From Nocardioides marinus (lineage in GTDB: Bacteria > Actinomycetota > Actinomycetes > Propionibacteriales > Nocardioidaceae): 64,000 nucleotides of DNA. Positions 28,009 through 36,566 of the stretch are shown piece after piece (within the stretch, counting starts at the first letter, position 1; every line of letters begins with the position of its first letter). Location: assembly GCF_013408145.1 (NCBI RefSeq), contig NZ_JACBZI010000001.1, positions 2,432,001 to 2,496,000 of the forward strand. Direction: 5' to 3'. A model generated the notes under the pieces. The model saw nothing but the letters and a program-made list of their open reading frames with translations. It was not told where the DNA came from and made no database searches. The translations under genes were made by a program, and so were the position numbers.

Positions 28009-29514
28009 TCAGAGAGCGGAGGCCAGGCGGGCGAGCGACCGCTCGCGCCCCAGCAGCTCCATCGACTCGAACAGCGGCGGGCTGACCCGGCGGCCGGTGA
28101 TCGCGACGCGGACCGGGCCGTAGGCCACCCGCGGCTTGAGGCCCATCTCGTCGACCAACGTGGCCTGCAGGGCGTCCTGGATGGCCTGGGTCGACCAGGT
28201 GCCGAGCGCGGCGACGGCGTCGTGCGCGGCCTTGACGACCCCGCGACCGGTCTCGTCGAGCAGCTTGGCCACGTCGGCCTCGTCGCGGGTGAAGTCGGCC
28301 TCGTCGACGAAGAGGAACCCGAGCATGTCGGCGACCTCGGCGAGCTTGTTGACCCGCTCGGCGACCAGCGGCATCGCCAGCTCCAGCAGCTGGGCGTCGG
28401 CGTCGCGGACCGGGTCGCTGACCACGCCGGCGGCCTTGAGGAACGGCAGCGCGCGGTGGGTGATCTCCTCGACCGGCAGCATCCGCAGGTGGGCGGTGTT
28501 GATGGCCTCGGCCTTCTTCAGGTCGAAGCGCGCCGGGTTGGCGTTGACGTCGGCGATGTCGAAGGCCTCGACCATCTCCTCGAGCGAGAAGACGTCGCGG
28601 TCGGCCCCGATCGCCCAGCCCAGCAGGGCCACGTAGTTGAGCAGGCCCTCCGGGACGAACCCCTGGTCGCGGTAGGCCAGTGCGTGCGCCTGCGGGTCGC
28701 GCTTGGAGAGCTTCTTGTTGCCCTCCCCCATCACGTAGGGCAGGTGACCGTAGGCCGGGGTGGTCTCGGCGACGCCGATCGCCTTCATCGCCTCGAACAG
28801 GGCGATCTGGCGCGGAGTCGAGGAGAGCAGGTCCTCACCGCGCAGGACGTGGGTGATGTGCATGGTCGCGTCGTCGACCGGCGCGGTGAGCGTGTAGAGC
28901 GGGTCGCCGTTGGCGCGGCACAGCGCGAAGTCGGGGACGAACTGCGTCTCGAAGGTGACCTCGCCGCGCACCAGGTCGTCCCAGGTGATCGAGCCCTCGG
29001 GCATCCGGAAGCGGACGATGGGCCGACGGTCCTCGGCCTCGAACGCGATGCGCTGCTCCTCGGAGAGCTCGCGGCAGAAGCCGTCGTACCCCATCACCTT
29101 GGAGCCGGACTCCTTGCGCCGCGCCTCGACCTCGTCGGTGGTGCAGTAGCAGTCGTAGGTGTAAGACGACGCGCGCAGGCTCGCGAGCACGTCGCGGTAG
29201 AGCTCGCCCCGCTCGGACTGGCGGTAGGGGCCGTACGGGCCGCCGACCTCCACCCCCTCGTCCCAGGTCAGGCCGAGCCAGCGGAACAGCTCGAGGATCG
29301 CGGCGTAGGACTCCTCGGTCGAGCGCTCCTTGTCGGTGTCCTCGATGCGCAGCACGAACGTGCCGCCACGGCCGGTCAGCTCGGCGTGCTTGGCGAAGGC
29401 GTAGTTGAACAGCGCGGTGCGGACCAGTCCGACGTGCGGCGAGCCGGTCGGCGACGGGGCCATCCGGACCCTGACCGGCGTGGCGGGCGCCTGGGTGGTG
29501 GTGCTGTCGGTCAC
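28009..29514 (-). CDS. gltX: Glutamate--tRNA ligase
   Basis: GltX charges tRNA-Glu, and possibly tRNA-Gln, which would then be amidated. The 501 residues include the HIGH-type motif MAPSPTGSPHVGLVR, the VLRIEDTDKERS block, and the KMSKS-type motif NKKLSKRD. The start is a GTG. Its two likely tRNA substrates are encoded about 1 kb downstream on the same strand. It follows the FAH gene by 5 bp. Confidence 0.96.
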   Translation of the reverse strand: MTDSTTTQAPATPVRVRMAPSPTGSPHVGLVRTALFNYAFAKHAELTGRGGTFVLRIEDTDKERSTEESYAAILELFRWLGLTWDEGVEVGGPYGPYRQSERGELYRDVLASLRASSYTYDCYCTTDEVEARRKESGSKVMGYDGFCRELSEEQRIAFEAEDRRPIVRFRMPEGSITWDDLVRGEVTFETQFVPDFALCRANGDPLYTLTAPVDDATMHITHVLRGEDLLSSTPRQIALFEAMKAIGVAETTPAYGHLPYVMGEGNKKLSKRDPQAHALAYRDQGFVPEGLLNYVALLGWAIGADRDVFSLEEMVEAFDIADVNANPARFDLKKAEAINTAHLRMLPVEEITHRALPFLKAAGVVSDPVRDADAQLLELAMPLVAERVNKLAEVADMLGFLFVDEADFTRDEADVAKLLDETGRGVVKAAHDAVAALGTWSTQAIQDALQATLVDEMGLKPRVAYGPVRVAITGRRVSPPLFESMELLGRERSLARLASAL

Positions 29515-29519
29515 GGGGT

Positions 29520-30329
29520 TCAGCGCTCCTTGATGGTGTTGGTCAGCGCGCCGAGGCCGTCGATGGCGACCTCGACCTCGTCGCCGACGTGCATGCGGCC
29601 GACGCCCTCGGGGGTGCCGGTGAGGATCACGTCGCCGGGCAGCAGGGTCATCACGCTGCTGACGTGGGCGACGAGGGTCGGGACGTCGAAGATCATGTCG
29701 GCCGTCGAGCCGTCCTGGACGACGTCACCGTTGAGGTAGGTGCGCACGCGTAGGCCGTCGGCGAAGGCCTGCGGGTCGAGGTCGGTCTCGACCCAGGGGC
29801 CCAGCGGGCAGAAGGAGTCGAAGCCCTTGGCCCGCGTCCACTGGTCGTCGCTGCGCTGCAGGTCGCGGGCGGTGACGTCGTTGGCGATGGTGTAGCCGTG
29901 GATGACGTCGGTCGCCTTCTCGGGCGGGACGTCGCGGCAGATGCGGCCGATGACGACGGCCAGCTCGCCCTCGTACTGCAGGTCCTGGGTCTGGCGGGGG
30001 TGGAAGACCGGGTCGCCCGGGCCGACCACCGAGGTGTTGGGCTTGAGGAACATCAGCGGCTCGTCGGGCACGTCGTTGCCGAGCTCGGCGGCGTGCTTGG
30101 CGTAGTTGCGGCCGATGCCGACGACCTTGCTGCGGGGCAGGACCGGTGCGAGGAGCCGGACGTCCTCGAGGCGGTGCTCCTGCTCGAGCAGCTTGACGCC
30201 GACGTACAACGGGTCGCCGGCGAGGGCCACGATGACCGCGTCCTCGCCCAGCTGGCCGTGCTCGTCGAGGTCGCCGGTCACGACGCCGTACTGCGGGTCC
30301 TCGCCCGTGGTGAATCTCGCGATGCGCAC
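29520..30329 (-). CDS. Fumarylacetoacetate hydrolase family protein
   Basis: A 269-residue FAH-fold enzyme. The metal site is in LQYEGELAVVIG (E-x-E) with a later D in HGYTIANDVTARDLQ; GRNYAKHAAELG and LLPGDVILTGTPEGVG are family signatures. Members hydrolyse or decarboxylate acylpyruvates and related keto-acids; the substrate cannot be told here. The GTG start lies upstream of gltX with 5 bp between them, an arrangement common in actinobacteria. Confidence 0.88.
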   Translation of the reverse strand: MRIARFTTGEDPQYGVVTGDLDEHGQLGEDAVIVALAGDPLYVGVKLLEQEHRLEDVRLLAPVLPRSKVVGIGRNYAKHAAELGNDVPDEPLMFLKPNTSVVGPGDPVFHPRQTQDLQYEGELAVVIGRICRDVPPEKATDVIHGYTIANDVTARDLQRSDDQWTRAKGFDSFCPLGPWVETDLDPQAFADGLRVRTYLNGDVVQDGSTADMIFDVPTLVAHVSSVMTLLPGDVILTGTPEGVGRMHVGDEVEVAIDGLGALTNTIKER

Positions 30330-30375
30330 CGCTCGACCCTATCGAGTCAGCGGCTGCGGACCTCAGTCGCCGATC

Positions 30376-31680
30376 TCAGTCGCCCAGGACCTGCGTGAGG
30401 TGGTCGTTGGTGAGCAGTCGGTGCGGGTCGGCCTCGTCGCGGATCGCGAGGACGTCGTCGAAGCGCGCGTAGGCCCGCGAGAGGTACGCCGCGTCGAGGG
30501 TGTGCCGCTTGCCCCAGTGCGGTCGGCCGTCGTGGGCGACGAAGACCTCCTGGGCGGCGGCGAAGTACGACGCGGGGTCCTGGCGGTGGTAGGTGTGCAC
30601 CGCCACGTAGCAGCTCTCGCGCTCGTGGGCCGTGGAGAGCCACACGTCGTCGGCGGCGGTGAAGCGCACCTCGATGGGGAACGACACGTGCTCGCCGCTG
30701 GTCGCGAACCACCGCTGCAGGGCAGCGATCACCTCCGGCAGCGCCGCCCGCGGCATCGCGAACTCCGACTCGTGGAAGCGGACCCGGCGCCGCGACACGA
30801 AGACCTCGTGGGAGGGCGCGACGAACTCCCGTGCCGAGAGGGCGGAGCCGGAGAAGGCGTTGATCCGCGGCACCAGCGAGGGCCGGGCGTGGGCGACCCG
30901 GTTGAGCACCTCGAACGCGCCGTTGCTGAGCAGCTCGTCGTCCACCAGGCCGCGCAGCCGGCCGATCGGCGCGGGCTCGGTGCCCTCGGGGACGCGGTTG
31001 TTGCGCTTGAGCAGCGCCTTCTCGGTGTGGGGGAACCAGTAGAACTCGCAGTGGTCGTTGCCGCCGACGAGCTCGGGCAGCCGCTCGAGGACCTCCGGCA
31101 GCGGCATCGGCTCCTCCCGTGCGTGCAGGAGGAAGGCCGGCACGCACTGCAGGGTGACCTCGGTGACGATGCCCAGCGCGCCCAGGGAGACCCGCACCGC
31201 ACCGAACCACGGGTGCTTCTCGTCGACCTCCACCACGTCGCCCGACGCCGTCACCAGCTGCACCCCGACGACGGCCTTGGCGATGCCGTGCAACCGGTCA
31301 CCGGTGCCGTGGGTGCCGGTGCCGATCGCGCCGGCCACGGTCTGCGGGTCGACGTCGCCGAGGTTGGGCAGCGCCAGGCCCAGCCGGTCCAGCTCACGGT
31401 TGAGGGTGCGCAGCGACATCCCCGCGTGCACCCGCACCCGCCCGTCGGGGGTGTGCCCGAGCAGCCGGGACATGCCGTCGAGCCGCAGCTGCACCCCGTC
31501 GGTCGCGCACAGCGGGGTGAAGGAGTGGCCCGAGCCGACCGGGCGGACGGTGAGCCCGTCCCGGACGGCCTCGGCGAGCACCTGCGCGACCTCGGCGGTC
31601 GAGGTGGGGGCGGCCAGCCGCTGCGGGGTGCAGTGCACGCTGCCGCTCCAGTTGCGCCAGGTGTTCCCGGTGATGCTCAT
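30376..31680 (-). CDS. D-arabinono-1,4-lactone oxidase family flavoprotein
   Basis: A 434-residue FAD-linked oxidase. The FAD domain shows VRPVGSGHSFTPL and GDVDPQTVAGAIGTGTHGTG. The C-terminal ALO domain ends in RPHWGKRHTLD and FDDVLAIRDEADPHRLL. Relatives oxidise sugar lactones or alditols. The ATG overlaps the stop of the upstream PLP gene (ATGA), so the two proteins are coupled. Confidence 0.88.
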   Translation of the reverse strand: MSITGNTWRNWSGSVHCTPQRLAAPTSTAEVAQVLAEAVRDGLTVRPVGSGHSFTPLCATDGVQLRLDGMSRLLGHTPDGRVRVHAGMSLRTLNRELDRLGLALPNLGDVDPQTVAGAIGTGTHGTGDRLHGIAKAVVGVQLVTASGDVVEVDEKHPWFGAVRVSLGALGIVTEVTLQCVPAFLLHAREEPMPLPEVLERLPELVGGNDHCEFYWFPHTEKALLKRNNRVPEGTEPAPIGRLRGLVDDELLSNGAFEVLNRVAHARPSLVPRINAFSGSALSAREFVAPSHEVFVSRRRVRFHESEFAMPRAALPEVIAALQRWFATSGEHVSFPIEVRFTAADDVWLSTAHERESCYVAVHTYHRQDPASYFAAAQEVFVAHDGRPHWGKRHTLDAAYLSRAYARFDDVLAIRDEADPHRLLTNDHLTQVLGD

Positions 31681-32840
31681 CCGAAGACCCTCCCCTCGCC
31701 GCGGTACGTCGGCACCACGCGCGCGGTCCCGTCCGCGTCGACCCGGGCGACCTCGGCCAGCCGCTCGCACATCTCCCCCGCCTTCGCGTGCCGCAGCAGC
31801 ACCCGGTCGCCGACCGCCAGCGCGCCGGCACCGGCCCCGCGGACCGGGGTCTGCACCTCACCGGCGCCCTCGGCGCGCGTGAGCGCCAGGTCCTCGGGCC
31901 AGACCGGCGTGGGGGCGCGGCTCGCGCCGGTCGGGCCCGAGGCGATGAAGCCCCCGGAGAACAGCGTGGCGAGGTCCGCCGCCGGACGGCGCACGACGTC
32001 GAGCGCGTAGTACCCCGCGGGGCGGGGGCTGAAGCCGGCGTACCCGTCGAAGAGGGTGGGGGCGAAGAGCCCGGAGCCGGCGGTGAGCTCGGTGAGGACC
32101 GGGTCCCCGCCGACGACGTGCAGGCTGCCGGTGCCGCCGGCGTTGACGATCTCGAGCTCCGCGTGCCGGCCGACGGTGGCGACGACGGTCGCCCGCCGGT
32201 CGACCAGCTCGGCGGCGGAGCGGCGCTTCATCAGCCGCACCGCCGGCGAGGAGTCCGGGACCCCGGCGATCTGGGCGTCGTAGAACATCAGCCCCACCAG
32301 CGCGAAGCCCGGACGCTCGGCCACCGCGCGTGCCAGCCGCTCGGCCTCCTCGACGGTGTGCACCGGCGAGCGGCGGGCGCCGAGGTGGATCGGGCCGAGC
32401 CGCAGCGAGGCGTCGACGTCGAGGCAGACCCGGATCGTGGGGCGGCCGGCCCCGAGGACGGCGTCGACGAGGTCGAGGTGGTCGGTGGAGTCGACCATGA
32501 CCGTGATGGCCGCGAGCCGCTGCTCCTCGGCGGCGAGGTCGTGCAGCGATGCACGGCTCACGGAGGGGTAGGCCAGCAGCACGTCGTCGTGGCCGAGGTC
32601 GGCGAGCCACACCGACTCGGCCAGCGAGTAGGTCATCACGCCGGCGAACCCCGGTCGGCGCAGCACCTCCTCCACCACCGAACGCACCCGCACCGACTTG
32701 GTCGCGACCCGGATCGGCACTCCCCCGGCGCGTCGGACCAGGTCGTCGGCGTTCGCGACCAGTGCGTCGTCGTCGACGATCCCGAGCGGCGCCTCGAGGT
32801 GGGCAGTCGCGGACAGCAGCTGGGCTCGCCGGTCGACCAT
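31677..32840 (-). CDS. Alanine racemase-fold PLP protein (amino acid deaminase/aldolase type)
   Basis: A 387-residue protein with the alanine-racemase N-terminal fold: PLP lysine in IRVATKSVRVRSV, VCLDVDASLRLG, and GGTGSLHV phosphate loop. The C-terminal LFDGYAGFSPRPAGYYALDVVRRP and RVLLRHAKAGEMCERL blocks resemble D-threonine aldolase/D-serine dehydratase relatives. Substrate unknown. It is coupled with the lactone oxidase. GTG or ATG starts near 32840 were considered; ATG at 32840 is kept. Confidence 0.75.
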   Translation of the reverse strand: MVDRRAQLLSATAHLEAPLGIVDDDALVANADDLVRRAGGVPIRVATKSVRVRSVVEEVLRRPGFAGVMTYSLAESVWLADLGHDDVLLAYPSVSRASLHDLAAEEQRLAAITVMVDSTDHLDLVDAVLGAGRPTIRVCLDVDASLRLGPIHLGARRSPVHTVEEAERLARAVAERPGFALVGLMFYDAQIAGVPDSSPAVRLMKRRSAAELVDRRATVVATVGRHAELEIVNAGGTGSLHVVGGDPVLTELTAGSGLFAPTLFDGYAGFSPRPAGYYALDVVRRPAADLATLFSGGFIASGPTGASRAPTPVWPEDLALTRAEGAGEVQTPVRGAGAGALAVGDRVLLRHAKAGEMCERLAEVARVDADGTARVVPTYRGEGRVFG

Positions 32841-32918
32841 GTGCGCCAGTCAACACCAGCCCGGCGGCGTACGTCGTCGGTTCCTGCACGGGCGCGCGTC
32901 GCGCCTACCGTGGGACCC

Positions 32919-33875
32919 ATGCAGGTGGGCACGGTGCTGTCGCGGGCGGAGTGGGAGCCGCTCGCCGAGGCGCACGCCGCGCGCGTGGACCGGTTCGTCC
33001 GGCCGCACCTCGAGCGCCGCGAGGCCCGGGTCAAGCATCCCGTCCACGACTTCCTGTTCACCTACTACTCCCAGCGGCCCGCGCAGCTGCGGCGCTGGCA
33101 CCCAGGTGTCGGCGTAGCGCTCGAGGACGCGCCCGAGCACGCGGGCTGGAAGGGCTACCGGGTCTCGACGACGCTCGCTGGCGCTCGCTGCTCGACCACC
33201 GGACCCGCCGTCGATGGCGCTCGCTGCTCGACCAGCGGACCCGCCGACGCCGACGCCCGCTCAGGGGCACGAGTCGAGGTGGACCCGGCGTACGTCGCCT
33301 CCCAGCGCCCGCTCGTCGAGGCGATCCGACGGCTGCTGGTGGCCACCGCGTCGCGGCCGGCGCAGCTGGGCTGCTTCGGGCTGCACGAGTGGGCGATGGT
33401 GCACCGCGCCTCCGAGCACGGCACCCGGCACGAGTGGCCGCTGCGGCTCGGCGAGCGCGGCACCGACGAGGTGGTCGAGGGGCACCGGATCACCTGCACG
33501 CACTTCGACGCGTTCCGCTTCTTCACCCCCTCCGCCCGGCCGCTCAACACCCTGAGCCCGGGGTCGAAGGACCGCGAGGAGTTCGAGCAGCCGGGCTGCC
33601 TGCACTCCGGGATGGACCTCTACAAGCACGCCTTCCGGCTCAGCCCGATGGTGCCCTCCGACCTGGTCGCCGACTGCTTCGAGCTGGCGTGGGACATCCG
33701 CGTGCTCGACATGCGCGCGTCGCCGTACGACCTGGCCGACCTCGGGCTGGAGCCGGTGCGCATCGAGACCGCCGAGGGCAAGCGGACCTACGCCGCCGCA
33801 CAGGCCGCGTTCGCCGAGCGGGGCGCTCCCCTGCGCGCCCGCCTGGTCGAGGCGTGCGACGCGCTGCTGGTCTGA
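32919..33875 (+). CDS. Conserved actinobacterial protein with in-frame repeat insertion
   Basis: A 318-residue protein (MQVGTVLSRAEWEPLAEAH, HPVHDFLFTYYSQRPAQLRRWHPG, CFGLHEWAMVHR, THFDAFRFFTPSARPLN, CLHSGMDLYKHAF). I recall homologues being labelled 3-methyladenine DNA glycosylase, but I see no glycosylase motif and treat the function as unproven. Residues from about 81 to 110 (VSTTLAGARCSTTGPAVDG and following) come from a GGTCTCGAC-type DNA repeat and look foreign. The start is leaderless-like: TACCGT ends 7 bp before the ATG. Confidence 0.8.
   Translation: MQVGTVLSRAEWEPLAEAHAARVDRFVRPHLERREARVKHPVHDFLFTYYSQRPAQLRRWHPGVGVALEDAPEHAGWKGYRVSTTLAGARCSTTGPAVDGARCSTSGPADADARSGARVEVDPAYVASQRPLVEAIRRLLVATASRPAQLGCFGLHEWAMVHRASEHGTRHEWPLRLGERGTDEVVEGHRITCTHFDAFRFFTPSARPLNTLSPGSKDREEFEQPGCLHSGMDLYKHAFRLSPMVPSDLVADCFELAWDIRVLDMRASPYDLADLGLEPVRIETAEGKRTYAAAQAAFAERGAPLRARLVEACDALLV
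33161..33246 (+). repeat. GGTCTCGAC-type repeat inside a reading frame
   Basis: This begins GGTCTCGACGACGCTCGCTG and contains a roughly 32-bp unit twice (33179-33210 and 33215-33246, core GGCGCTCGCTGCTCGACCA). It resembles the intergenic copy at 22621. It adds about 28 codons without breaking the frame. Confidence 0.8.
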
Positions 33876-33915
33876 CCCACCTGGTCGAGAGGGTCCACCG
33901 GCTTTACCTTCAGGT

Positions 33916-34683
33916 GTGCTGACGGAGATCAACGGCCACCTCACCCACCTCGTGGACACCGGCGACGGGCCGCGCGTGCTGGTGACCCACGGCGGTTGGA
34001 TCGGCAACTGGGAGCTGTGGAAGCTGCAGGCCGAGCAGCTGAGCCGTCAGGGCTGGCGGGTCATCGCCTACGACCACCGCGGCAGCGGTCGGCACTCCGC
34101 ACCCGTCGACGAGATCAGCCTGGCGGCGATGGTGGACGACCTCTTCGCCGTGCTCGACCACTGCGGCGTCGAGCGCTGCGTGCTGGCCGGGGAGTCGATG
34201 GGCTCGCTCGTCGTCGAGCGCGCGGCGGTCGCCGCTCCGGAGCGGTTCAGCCACCTGGTCGTGGTGGCCGGGGCGGCTCGATTCCCCCGCACTCCCCCGT
34301 TGCGCGCCTTCGGCGCCGCCCTGGGGTGGCGCTACGACCTGACCCTGCGGATGTTCGTCCGGATGGCCGCACCGGAACGCGGCGGACGGGCCGTGCGCCC
34401 CTGGGGGCTGTCGTTCCTGCGACAGGCCGATCCCGACGCGGCCCGGCACCTCTTCTCGGTGCTGGCGGGGAGCGACCAGCGCGAGGTCGTACGTCGGATC
34501 ACCGTGCCCACCCTGGTCGTGCACGGCACCGCGGACCTGATCGTCCCCTACCCGTTCGGCCGTGAGCTGACGCGGCTGGTCCCCGACGCCCGCCTGGTCA
34601 CGATGCCGTGGGTCGGGCACGTGCCGACGATGACCCGGCCGCAGGAGATCTGTGCCGCGATCGAGGAGTTCGTCGGAGGCTGA
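33916..34683 (+). CDS. Alpha/beta hydrolase
   Basis: A 255-residue alpha/beta-fold hydrolase. The oxyanion region is VTHGGWIGNWELW, the nucleophile elbow is LAGESMGSL (Ser), the acid is probably Asp in VHGTADLIVPY, and the catalytic His is in WVGHVPTMTRP. Substrate unknown. The GTG start at 33916 lies 40 bp after the preceding gene. Confidence 0.85.
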   Translation: MLTEINGHLTHLVDTGDGPRVLVTHGGWIGNWELWKLQAEQLSRQGWRVIAYDHRGSGRHSAPVDEISLAAMVDDLFAVLDHCGVERCVLAGESMGSLVVERAAVAAPERFSHLVVVAGAARFPRTPPLRAFGAALGWRYDLTLRMFVRMAAPERGGRAVRPWGLSFLRQADPDAARHLFSVLAGSDQREVVRRITVPTLVVHGTADLIVPYPFGRELTRLVPDARLVTMPWVGHVPTMTRPQEICAAIEEFVGG

Positions 34684-34726
34684 CCCGATCCCTCAGGTCC
34701 GGCCGGGTGGGGTCGATGGGTGTGAC

Positions 34727-34990
34727 ATGACCCACCTGCTGCGACTCGACGCCGTGGCGCACCGCGACGAGTTCGCCGTGCGGCTGGACGGCCACCTGCT
34801 CGGCCACGTCGTCCGCGACCCCCGCGCCCTCACCGAGATCTGGACCTGGTGGGCCGACGGCGGCGGCGTCCCGCAGCAGCACGAGGACTCCCGGGAGATG
34901 GCGGTCTACCGCCTGCTGGTCGGGTACGGCCTGGACTTCCCCACCGCCCGCTCGCTGGTGCAGCGCGGCGCCGTGCTCGTCGCCGCCTGA
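34727..34990 (+). CDS. Small hypothetical protein
   Basis: An 87-residue protein starting MTHLLRLDAVAHRDEFAVRL. It has a Trp-rich patch (EIWTWWADGGGVPQQHEDSREMAVYRLLVGYGLD) and no export signal or membrane segment. I do not recognise the family. The ATG at 34727 is 44 bp after the hydrolase stop, so the two may share a transcript. GC bias at third codon positions supports coding. Confidence 0.6.
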   Translation: MTHLLRLDAVAHRDEFAVRLDGHLLGHVVRDPRALTEIWTWWADGGGVPQQHEDSREMAVYRLLVGYGLDFPTARSLVQRGAVLVAA

Positions 34991-35062
34991 CTCCTCTCCT
35001 CCTCCTGCTCTCGAGCACGTCCGCGATCCGGGCGGGCGTTTGCACCCCTGCTCGAGGTGCGT

Positions 35063-35081
35063 TTAGGTAAGCCTTACCTAA
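35063..35081 (+). promoter_or_regulatory. DtxR/IdeR-type iron box
   Basis: TTAGGTAAGCCTTACCTAA is a 19-bp palindrome matching the consensus operator of the iron regulators DtxR, IdeR and DmdR. It ends 21 bp before the first siderophore gene, followed by a GGAAGGA ribosome site. Iron-loaded repressor should shut the operon off. Confidence 0.92.
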
Positions 35082-35102
35082 TCCATCTCGGAAGGATTCT
35101 CG

Positions 35103-36566
35103 GTGCCACCCACCCCTACCCTCCTGCGGCACGTGCTGCACCCGGCCCACGTCGGCGAGTACGCCACCGCGACGCGTCTGGCCGTCGACCACCTCAGCAC
35201 GGCCCTCGGCCGGGTCCGCGGGCCGGCCACCGGCCTGGACCCCGAGCGCGCGGCCAAGCCGGTGCGCGACGTCGACCTCGACGCACCCCTCGGCTGCACG
35301 GCCCAGGCCCTCGCCGAGCTCGACCGCGTCTGGCTCGACGACACCGTGTGGTTCCACGAGCCCGGCTACGCCGCCCACCTCAACTGTCCGGTCCTCATCC
35401 CCTCGCTGGTCGCCGAGGTTCTCGTCAGCGGCGTCAACGCCAGCCTGGACACCTTCGACCAGTCCGTCGGCGGCACGTTCGTGGAGCGCCACCTGGTCGA
35501 CTGGGTCTGCGAGCGGGCGGGCCTCGGGCCCGCCGCCGACGGGGTCTTCACCTCCGGCGGCACCCAGTCCAACCTGCAGGGCCTGCACCTGGCACGCGAC
35601 CACGTCCGCACGCGGACCGGGGCCGACCTCGACCGGTTGCGGGTGCTGGTCTCGGCCGACGGGCACTACTCGGTCCAGCGGTCCGCCCGGCTGCTGGGCC
35701 TCTCCCCCGACGCCGTCATGGCCGTCCCCGTCGACGACCGTCGCCGGATGCGTCCCGAGGCACTGGCCGACGCGTTGACTCGGGTGGAGGCCGAGGGCGC
35801 CGTCCCGATGGCCGTCGTCGCCACCGCCGGCACCACCGACCACGGGGCGATCGACCCGCTGGTCCCGGCCGCCGACCTCGCGCACGAGCACGGGGCGTGG
35901 CTGCACGTCGACGCGGCGTACGGCGGTGGGCTGCTCGTCTCCCGTCGGCGCCGACAGCTCCTCGACGGCATCGAGCGCGCCGACTCGGTGACGGTGGACT
36001 TCCACAAGACGTGGTTCCAGCCGGTCTCGTGCAGCGCCGTGCTGGTCCGCGACCGCGCGCACCTGCGGCACGTGACGGCGCACGCCGACTACCTCAACCC
36101 CGCCGACGGCGGCGGGCTCGCCACCCGCCGACCGGACCAGGTCGACAAGAGCCTGCAGACCACGCGGCGCTTCGACGCGCTCAAGCTGTGGCTGACCCTG
36201 CGGGTGATGGGCGCCGACGCGGTCGGGGAGCTGGTCGACGCGGTCGTCGACCTGGCGCAGGCAGCCCACCAGCGACTGCGCGAGGACGACCGCGTCGAGG
36301 TGCTGGCCGCACCCGAGCTCAGCACCCTGCTGCTGCGCCCGGTCGCTCCCGGGCTCGACCCCGCCATGGTCGACGCGCTCGTGCCGCGGGTGCGCGCCGC
36401 CCTCTGGGACGGCGGCGAGCACGTGGTCGCCGCGACCGTGGTGGACGGCCGCCGCTGGCTCAAGCTCACCCTGCTCAACCCGATGGCCGGCGTCGAGGAC
36501 GTGATGTCGGTGGTCGACGGCATCGTCGCTGCTGCGGACGGCCTGCTCGGGACGGAGGCGGCATGA
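35103..36566 (+). CDS. desA: PLP-dependent decarboxylase of siderophore synthesis (DesA-like)
   Basis: A 487-residue group II decarboxylase. In desferrioxamine pathways DesA turns lysine into cadaverine. The PLP site is VDFHKTWFQPVSCSA (Lys302), preceded by FTSGGTQSNLQGLHLARDH, ATAGTTDHGAIDPL and HVDAAYGGG. The GTG start has GGAAGGA 6 bp upstream. It is the first gene after the iron box. Substrate choice (lysine rather than ornithine or diaminobutyrate) is inferred from the operon. Confidence 0.9.
   Translation: MPPTPTLLRHVLHPAHVGEYATATRLAVDHLSTALGRVRGPATGLDPERAAKPVRDVDLDAPLGCTAQALAELDRVWLDDTVWFHEPGYAAHLNCPVLIPSLVAEVLVSGVNASLDTFDQSVGGTFVERHLVDWVCERAGLGPAADGVFTSGGTQSNLQGLHLARDHVRTRTGADLDRLRVLVSADGHYSVQRSARLLGLSPDAVMAVPVDDRRRMRPEALADALTRVEAEGAVPMAVVATAGTTDHGAIDPLVPAADLAHEHGAWLHVDAAYGGGLLVSRRRRQLLDGIERADSVTVDFHKTWFQPVSCSAVLVRDRAHLRHVTAHADYLNPADGGGLATRRPDQVDKSLQTTRRFDALKLWLTLRVMGADAVGELVDAVVDLAQAAHQRLREDDRVEVLAAPELSTLLLRPVAPGLDPAMVDALVPRVRAALWDGGEHVVAATVVDGRRWLKLTLLNPMAGVEDVMSVVDGIVAAADGLLGTEAA

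Noticed and set aside
30106..32010. A long plus-strand frame opposite the lactone oxidase and PLP genes
   Set aside because: Composition is Ser/Arg/Pro-rich and typical of antisense GC-rich DNA; both minus-strand genes have full family motifs.
35057..36562. An N-terminal 500-residue extension in front of the N-hydroxylase
   Set aside because: It runs through desA in another frame, is Arg/Pro-rich, and the hydroxylase has a clear ATG with a stop-start overlap at 36563.
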